A DNA stretch of 64,000 bases. Origin: Acanthamoeba castellanii str. Neff (lineage: Eukaryota > Discosea > Longamoebia > Acanthamoebidae). Where the stretch lies: NCBI RefSeq assembly GCF_000313135.1, contig NW_004457434.1, forward strand, positions 159,563-223,562. Reading direction: 5' to 3'. The notes under the pieces are model-generated. The model saw only the letters and a program-made list of their open reading frames with translations, searched no databases and was not told where the DNA came from. Positions 56,846-64,000 of the stretch are shown one piece after another; position 1 is the first letter of the stretch, and each line of letters starts with the position of its first letter. A program made the translations under genes and the position numbers.

Positions 56846-59800
56846 TTACAGGCGGGCCGCTTCGGGTGGGTGAGCCGAGGTGCTTGTGTCGTCCTTGCTC
56901 GAGGCCCAGGCAGGGGGCACCAGGCGCGCTGCCTGTCTGCCCAGCTGGAGATCGTGCAGCAAGCGGAGGTACCACTTGACGCACTGATCCTTGCGGGTGT
57001 AATCGAAGTTGTTGAGGATGACGTCGTGCGCGTACTTGAGCAGCTGCGGCCATGATTCCTTCGGGCTGCCCTTGACGATGTTTCGGACGAGCACGAGCAC
57101 CACGTCCAAGATCTGCACGTCGGCGATGATCATGAAGTTGAAGAGGAGCAGGATGAGCTGTCGCGGGTCGTTGGGGTCGTGCAGCGTCGACGGCGGGAGT
57201 GGCTGCTGGCCGCTGCCGGCCTTCGAGTCGGCCGCGCGTTGCTGGATTTCCAGTATCTTGTCGGTCAGCGTCTTCAGGCTGAGCACCACCAGCGACGAGG
57301 TGGGCGGGAGGGCCGACACAATGGCGAGAAAGCCGTCGGTGAAGGCCGGGAACGGGATGTAGCCATAGTACTCGAGGCAGACCTTGATGTAGTAGGGCAC
57401 CAGCTTCATGACGTGGGGCGCCATCGCGTTCTTGCCATAGCCCCACGGGTCGATGAACAGAGACTTGAACATCTGGTGCACGCCCTTGCTCACTCTGGCG
57501 TCTTCGTGGGCCACGTTCCTGTCAAGGGCAACGACCAACGAAAAATGTGAGCTACTTCGCGCGAGAACAGGTTTGCAGGGCGGTGGACCGTACTTGAACA
57601 TCATCGGGAGCAGGTGCTCGCTGAGCAAGTTCTCGGGAACGAGCGGGAGGACGGGAAGTACTGCGACCATGAAGAAGCGAAGGCGTGCCAGCTCATGACC
57701 GTCGAGCTGCTTGAGATCCCCATCGGCTAATAGCAGAACCGGGCCAATGGGTTGTCAGCAGCAGCAGCGCCTCACAGAGCACACTCACACGCCGAAAGTG
57801 CAGTAGTACCCTTGGACGGAATGGGAAACAGTTCTACGACGCCCTTAAGGTTGTCCGTGTCCACGGCCGCCTGTCGCGCAATCGTGTGGACGATCTGGTC
57901 GTACAGGGCCACCGGCACTCGCGCGAATTGAATGAAGGAAAGGGTCTGCAGAGCGCGCACGCACTGCTCGCCGGACATGACCACGTAGACCGCCGCGAAG
58001 AGCGTGTTGATGCACAGGAAGATCATCTGCATGAACGTGCGCACTTCCTTTTCAACCATATCTAGATACAAGAGAGCACGCACGCACACATCATATCATA
58101 CGCGTTAATGCAAGCCCTGTTCGCAGTCGCAGAGGGACTATAGTACCTTTTGGCCGTCCTTCGTCCGCGCCTTTGACGCCGCGCCAGCCTTGATAAAGCT
58201 CCTCGGCGAACATATGAAGTCTGCGGTTATGCCAAATCAGGTGGATGAGCACGTATGCGAACTGCCGCGATGTGTGCGGTGCGGTCGTCGCATTAGAGGG
58301 GGGGGGGGGAGAGAGAGAGAGAGAGGGTCTACCTGTCAAGTGCGTACTGCCGATCGCACGGCTGCAGACTGGGAAAAAGGACGCCCAGGGACTGGGTAAG
58401 ATTGCGCGATTGCTTGAAGAGTGCAGTGTCCTTGCACTCGACAATCTAAGCGAGCGACGTTGGCTTAGTACATCCGCTGCACACACCAATACACTACACC
58501 ATATCACGCGTGTTAAGTGCACTTACCTTGGGCAATAGCGCGGGGTCCCTGTTCTGCATGGCATGGAGAATCCACGTGTAGGCGAACACTTCGCCCAACA
58601 GCACGTCGAGCACCAGCCGCAGCACCAACTGCGCGCGACACGCCACAGTAAGACACGCGGCATACGAAGGGCAACCATGAGTAGCAGAGAACGCACGGCG
58701 CGGTCCTCTTCCACGAGCTGGAGCGGATCGATGTTGGTGCAGACCAACGAGGTGGCGTGGCGTCGATACCGCGTCACCTCATCGAGAGGAAGCGGCAGTG
58801 TGGACGAGTCGACGGAGTGGCGGACAGAGTGCGAGACTAGCTCGAGCATCAAGAGCCTCGACGCATCGAGCAGTTGCTCCTCCTGCGCCGAGACCTCGTA
58901 GTGTTTCTTGAACACGGTCATGCCTTTCCTGTATGCGTTCAGTACGCGCAATCAAGTGTTAAACCAAGACACCCACCGCGACACACAGCCGGCACTGTAC
59001 GTACAGCAGGCCGCCAGCGGCGAACAGGGCCACGAAGTGGGTGGCGGGGTGCCGCCTCGATCGACGAGTTCATCGTAAGCCGCCTTGCACTCGACGGCGA
59101 TGGCCCGAAGCCAATCGGTCGGCTCGTGAGCGGCCAGTCCGGCGTGCGACGATGGCGGCGGCGGTGAGGTCACGAAGGCGGCTCGCTTCATGGCCCGCGT
59201 GACGAACACGTACTGGAGCAACTGGAAGAGGGTAAGCCCGTGCTCGAGCGGCGGCAGATCGGCCGACGCGACACCTTCCTCGCCAGCGTCGTCGACCTTC
59301 TCTTTCCCCTTGGCCGGCCTTCGCGACACCGCGCGCTGCCGGAGAAGAATCTGGTCCGGCGACGGAGTCCACAGTCGGAGGAGAAGGTGGGTCACGCGGG
59401 CCAGTCGGTCGAAGGGGAGGCTCACCATGGCATCGCCGACGCCGCTGAGAATCGTCGCAAGGTGGTTGCTCCTCCTGAAATAGACAATGCCGTCGGGCCG
59501 ATCAATTAGGGCTCTGCAGGGGAGAGATGACGAGGCCAAAGAGACGTACACAAGAACGTCGGGCTGCTTCTCGAGGTATCGCAAGATCGTGTCCACGCTC
59601 ACATCGCTCCGGTCCCCGAGAACTCCGACCGAAGCGCCGAGATAGGTGATACAAAGAGCGAACAGGGCTCCGTCTATCGGCCGTGACGACGAACAAAGAA
59701 CGAAGACGAAGCAGGCCAAAGGTGAGAAGGCGGCCAGCGGAGAGGTAATGGTGAAGCGAAGGTGCGTACCTGGGCTGCATCGACTAAACACATTCTCGAG

Positions 59801-61630
59801 AATTGACACTCCCTTCAGCGTTTGCTCTGCGACGGGTCGCTGCGGATCTGGATCGACAAGAGGCGATGATGAGCCAAGAGCGCGAGAAACCATACAATGG
59901 TACAATGCGGAGCACGCTGCAGGCCGACTTACCTGTCCTCAGTAGATGCGCAGCGGTCTCGTCGTTGCACACGCGCAGCCAATTGGTCAGGAGCTGAAGG
60001 CACGGAATGATCACCGGCGTGTACATGTAGTTGGGGCGCGAGTAGTCCTCCAGACACCAGAGAAGAAAGTCCACAACGTTCGGTGTGAGCTGGGAAGGGT
60101 GAAGCCACTTTCGCTGCGAGCTCAAGAAGCGAAGATTCGAGAGCAACTGCAGCGGAAGAAGAACGAAGAACGAAGAAGAAATCAGTACAGCACGGACGAC
60201 TGAGACAAAGCGAAGGGCGGAAGGGCCACGCACGATGGAGGGGCTGCAGTATTTATACTGTTGCATTCGATGAAAGCACTCGTCGAACTGGGCCAGCCGG
60301 TCTGGGTTGCGTGCGGCCAATTCAGCTGCGCCACAAACAAGGAAGAAAGCGTGAGGCGTGGTGCTCAATTCGAATGCACGCAAGGAGGCACGCACCCCTT
60401 TCTCCGATGGTCTGCGGCTGGGACTTCTCGATGTCCACCGGTCCGCGAACTGAAGCGCGGATGCTGTAGTAACAAGTGGGAGTGAGTGGCCAACACATGA
60501 AGAGAGCCGACGAGCACCAACGATCGAGTGCTTCACGTGTGATGCGACGCCAGCGAAACGTACGTTTGAGCCAGCTCGGTAGCGCGATAGCTCTTCGCCA
60601 GGTACTCCAACTCGGCATTCTCGAACAACTCGTTCCAGTAAAGCGTGGATCGCTGAAGCTTTAGACCTCTGCAAGTTCGGGAGAAAGGGGGCTCGTTAGC
60701 CTTCGGGTGAAGAGACCTCCGGACACTGTATGTGCGTGCGTGCGTGCACCTTTCGACGCCGAACTGATCCAAAGCGGGCGACTCAAAGAAGCGCACGCGA
60801 CGCTCGGCCAGCGCCGAGAGAAACACCTCTGCTGGCATGTTTGGGATGTCGATCAGCGGTGGCTGAGCAGGCAAGCGGAAAAGAAGAAGAAGAAGAAGGT
60901 GAGGCATGTGTAACCAACTGCACAGACACGCGGAGACAGCGAAGAAGAGTACCGATCGCTTGAGCTTGGAGAAGAGGATGCTGACGTCATCGGAGCCTGT
61001 GGTGTTGGTGGCGAGCTTGACGTAGAGCACCAGCAGAAGGAAGGGCAGCACTACCGACCCGACCTTGGGCGTGAGGGGCAGCCACTCGGGGCGCAGCACC
61101 AGCGAGAGGTCGTCCAGGTCGAACGCGTCGTAGAGGTTGGCGTAGCTGAGCCTGTGCGGGTCCACCACCTTGAACACCTCGCTCACCGCACGCCAGTTGA
61201 AGAGGTTCTCCATCACGATCTTCGTCTTGGCGGTCTTGATGAGCTGCACGCTGAGCGGCTTCAGCCCGGTGCTCAGGTACTCGGTTTGGTCGAGCCTCGA
61301 GGGAGAAATGGATGAGGTGGATGACGAGTGGGCTGCTGGTGGGAGCAAGTGGAGGTAGTCGGGCTTGATGTCAAGGATGGGCGCAGATCTGGGTTCGAGA
61401 TGGGCGATGATTGCCGCGATTTTGTCGATGCAGTGCAAGCGACCCGTGGCGATGAAGAAGGTGAGCTGCTGGCACCAGTGGTCGACACCGATCTTCGATT
61501 TCATTTTTGCCTGCGGTGGGGATGGTGGCGGAGGCGGCAGGTTGCTGTACAGCTTTTTCAAATCGTGGCCTGGTGGCAGTGGTGCATCCATCACCATTCT
61601 CATCCCAAGTGGTCGCAACGTGGCCTTCAT
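56846..61630 (-). CDS. Large alpha-helical (HEAT/ARM-like) protein, unknown
   Basis: My model runs from ATG 61630 (MKATLRPLGMRMVMDAPLPP) through about a dozen short introns to TAA 56848-56846, giving roughly 1100-1200 residues. Most exons encode amphipathic helices with regular Leu spacing, for example LTPNVVDFLLWCLEDYSRPN, VIIPCLQLLTNWLRVCNDET, FMQMIFLCINTLFAAVYVVM and QMFKSLFIDPWGYGKNAMAP. A helical-repeat (HEAT/ARM) solenoid is likely. There is no signal peptide, and the hydrophobic runs are too short and scattered to be clear membrane spans. I cannot name the family. The start Met is the first in the open frame and is followed by a Pro-rich linker. The last exons (57670-56846) are the longest and best defined. 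Confidence 0.65.
58298..58326. repeat. G12 plus (GA)n microsatellite in an intron
   Basis: A run of about 12 G is followed by about eight GA units, inside an intron of the large helical gene. Confidence 0.9.
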
Positions 61631-62800
61631 TCCGAGGTGCGGGACCTAATCTTCCTTTTGTATTTAAAATACATCAATAAAAATGATAATAATAAATAAA
61701 ACAAATTAAAAGCTCGGCTGAGCGGTACGCTCTCTTTCAGAGAGACGGTGCCGGCCAAGGGCACGGATCGGAGGCGGATGTCTGCCAGGGAGGCACTGGT
61801 GAGGCTTCCAGACTCGTGGGTGTGGCAATCGTAAACGTCGAGTCGCGTCAGGCGCGGGCACGTCGCAACCTTCGCCTGGAGTGCCCCCTCGTCAAGCCTC
61901 ATGCCGATCCGCAGCCGCAGCTGGACCAGCGCCGAGAACCAGGGCTCTCTGGAGCGACGGTTGGCGGCGAAGAAGAAGAAGATCGGCGGCGATGATCATC
62001 GTCATTGAGGCCGAGGAGAGAGCGCAGAAGCCCGACGCTTCAGGGGCAGGGCACCGGGCGCGACGCCAGGTCACGACAAATCCGCGCGCACACGCCCAGG
62101 CCTCGGCGCAGTCCTTCGCACGCCACTGACCAGGCAGAGTCCAGGTGATCGAGGGCATGCTCGTGAAGGGCAGCTCCAGTCGGGTGAAGCGCTCGATTCC
62201 ACGTCTCTCCCAACGTTGGTGATGTCGATCGTTAGCCACCCGTTCACCACTATCCGGCCTTGGTGACGCACCTCAGTAAGCGAAGCATGGCCTGGAAGGT
62301 GATGGCGGTCTTGGCGAGGGAGAGGCGCGTGAGCAGGGTAAGGGCTGGCCCAAGTCTTCAGGGTTGGCGCGCTCGCAGTTGTCTCAGTTGGATGCGGCAC
62401 GAGCAGCGCCGAGATAAACGAGTCCTCGATACCTTGTTGCGCGACAGATCCAAGTCCTGTGTGCGACGGCAATACGCAGTTAGGCCCATCAGTAACGTTT
62501 CACTTCCCACTTGGCAGATGCCCATCGCTGTGGAGCAGTGAGAGTCTGGTTACCTGCAACGCGGGCACTGGGACGAGTCGGTCAAAGCGTGGACTCCGCA
62601 TGCCGCACCTCTGCGAGGACCCAGCATTTCGAAATGAGAGCCGGTTGAGACCGAACTACGTGACGAAGTACTAATGGATGGCTCATCAAAGGGGCAGAGG
62701 AGACCGCAGTGGGAAACGCAGGAAACCAGCGGAGGCTCTCGGTGGTGACCAGGGTGGAGGAGAGATTGAGCTCCTCGTGGCTTCAGTGCCGTGTAGATGT
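61627..62800 (-). pseudogene. Leucine-rich-repeat gene, frame-damaged (pseudogene or sequencing indels)
   Basis: LRR units are clear on the minus strand: HEELNLSSTLVTTESLRWFP, then over an intron FGLNRLSFRNAGSSQ and PVPALQ, over another intron DLDLSRNK, then GIEDSFISALLVP, LTLLTRLSLAKTAITFQAML, ERFTRLELPFTSMPSITWTL, PWFSALVQLRLRIGMRLDEG and CPRLTRLDVYDC. They look like the irregular LRRs of F-box or RNI-type proteins. Several neighbouring units lie in different frames. Each could be rejoined by restoring one base at a short homopolymer (near 62779, 62432, 62351 and 62345). The gene therefore may be decayed or carry sequence errors. The 3' end runs into the start of the next gene, and the true stop may be TAA at 61706-61708. 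No F-box is seen. Confidence 0.5.
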
Positions 62801-63242
62801 ATCATTTTGTTTCATTATATTTTTGGGGTGAAGGTGTCGAGACCACTTTGATTAGGCGATAACCACCGCCCGTAGGCTCAGGCTTCGTCCTGCCCAGTTG
62901 TCGACGTTCCTCTATCGCCATTAGGGATCACAACCCACAACTAAGCAGCGGGAGGTGTTGGTTGGCGGATTTAAAACATAAGCTCGTGCCGTGCCTGTCC
63001 CTGCTCTTTCTACTCCGGACCTTCACCAACGCTTATGGGATACGGACCTTGGCCGGCCCAAAACTGGACTCAGGAAGGCAAGTTGTAGATGTTCATGCGG
63101 CTGGGGGCAAGTGTGGGTAATGAGTTTGTACAGAAGTATAGATATACAATTATGTAAAATAAATATAAATCCCAACCACGCCGCGGCACCCCGCCGGCGG
63201 AGGCGCAACGTCTCTCGTGCGCGCGCGCTTCGCTTTTCACTC
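62801..63242. other. Intergenic region
   Basis: AT-rich around 62790-62830 and 63120-63180. A short plus-strand frame starts at 62991 but has no motif, splice context or upstream elements. Nothing else was recognised. Confidence 0.4.
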
Positions 63243-64000
63243 TCACCAGCCTTTCCTCTCGCTCTCGCTTTGGGCGTGCGGGATGGGGAAGGTCATGACC
63301 GGCAGGTCGTCCTCGGGGAAACGGTCTGCTCTGCTCTCGGAAGCCATGGGGTAGGTCATGACGGGCAGCTCGTCGTCGGACGCATCGAACTCGTTGCGCT
63401 CGGGGTTGTGGAAGGTGGAGGCGTTGGATCTCTCGCGGTCGGGCAGCGTGTCCATCTCGATGCCAGCCCTAATCGTGCATGCATGAGCTCAGCCATGAGA
63501 CGCCAAATGTGGCTGACTGTGTCGAGTTTGGTGTGCGTACGCGTGCTGCGGCCTGCCGCAGGTGCCCTGTTCTCCCAATCGACCAGCGCGTCATCGTTGA
63601 ATTCAAAGTAGAGGTTCCTCCTGCGCAGGCGCAGTATCCAACTACGAGCGAGATGGCGAAAGAGTTGGGTCAGATTCACCGCCCAGCACACGGAGAGACA
63701 GATCGCAACGTACCCCAGCATAATCACGAGAGCGAGCTCACTGGCCTCGTTGAGCATACGGTAGGCCCACGTGTGGTAGTGGAACAGACCCGCGTAGAGC
63801 AGTGCCCACTAGCGACCCAAAGAGAGTATTAAGTCAGATTACACGACTCACAGGAACAGGCTGATATTGCAGGATCGTACGGCGATCATGGGGCAATGTA
63901 GCCAATGTGGACCCACATGAACGTTCTGTTGCCAAGAGGTGCTATGGTATAAGAGGATAGTGCAAACAAAGGTTTTCACACAGCACCAACAAGACGGACG
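63243..64000 (-). CDS. C-terminal part of a multi-pass membrane protein (TLC-like?)
   Basis: The last exons of a gene that enters from the right edge. The exon 63809-63541 encodes WALLYAGLFHYHTWAYRMLN, then a hydrophobic span ELALVIMLGYVAICLSVCWA with a polar N, followed by a basic helix (LFRHLARSWILRLRRRN) and an acidic end. A GTACGC intron leads to the last exon (about 63469-63243), a polar tail with two copies of the motif LPVMT(Y/F)P (positions near 63360 and 63290), ending SERKGW and TGA. A further exon may lie near 63890-63940 (TFMWVHIGYIA). The final span plus basic stretch recalls TLC-domain or sphingolipid-type proteins, but this is weak. The tail repeats may be sorting or phosphorylation sites. 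Confidence 0.5.

Overview
This is eukaryotic nuclear DNA, most likely from Acanthamoeba (A. castellanii or a close relative). It is GC-rich and gene-dense. Most genes are broken by many short GT-AG introns, most of them 45-150 nt. The 5S rRNA matches the Acanthamoeba 5S sequence as I remember it, and the protein set is amoebozoan in flavour. There is no operon, CRISPR array or prokaryotic mobile element. Boundaries were read by hand from splice sites and conserved motifs. Phases were checked exon by exon for eL32, SF3A1, the GOST protein, the ankyrin protein, the HDEL protein, the GNAT protein and the 45671-46779 gene. For the other large genes only the ends and key exons were placed.

Layout. 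1-3836: the last exon of an S28 serine carboxypeptidase, a GC-rich minisatellite, tRNA-Lys(CTT) and a 5S rRNA gene on the same strand, a type I membrane protein, and a decayed eEF2 pseudogene. 3837-12111: a 61-aa single-span membrane protein, ribosomal protein eL32, the splicing factor SF3A1 on the opposite strand, a small basic membrane protein, a GPR107-type seven-helix (GOST) protein and an acidic proline-rich protein. 12276-19870: a 19-exon ankyrin-repeat protein ending in a C2H2 finger, and a small acidic protein. 20004-28501: a mitochondrial Lon protease, a signal-peptide/HDEL protein with NTF2-like folds, a GNAT acetyltransferase and an unknown Ser/Thr-rich protein. 29402-45375: one giant VPS13 lipid-transfer gene. 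45671-52936: an orphan, a TrmK-like tRNA methyltransferase with a possible mitochondrial presequence, and TBC1D23. 53033-64000: a possible complex I B15 subunit, a fused ATP sulfurylase/APS kinase, a large helical orphan, a leucine-rich-repeat gene that may be damaged, and the C-terminal end of a membrane protein.

The genes are unrelated housekeeping functions: translation, splicing, mitochondrial proteostasis, membrane-contact-site lipid transport, endosome-to-Golgi trafficking and sulfate activation. They are tightly packed. Start codons of divergent genes lie 96-331 bp apart, and one convergent pair has stop codons only 38 bp apart. Long CA/GT/CT microsatellites sit almost exclusively inside introns. 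Several genes need a one-base correction, usually at a short homopolymer, to keep a conserved frame. That pattern suggests residual sequencing indels, or in the LRR gene real decay.
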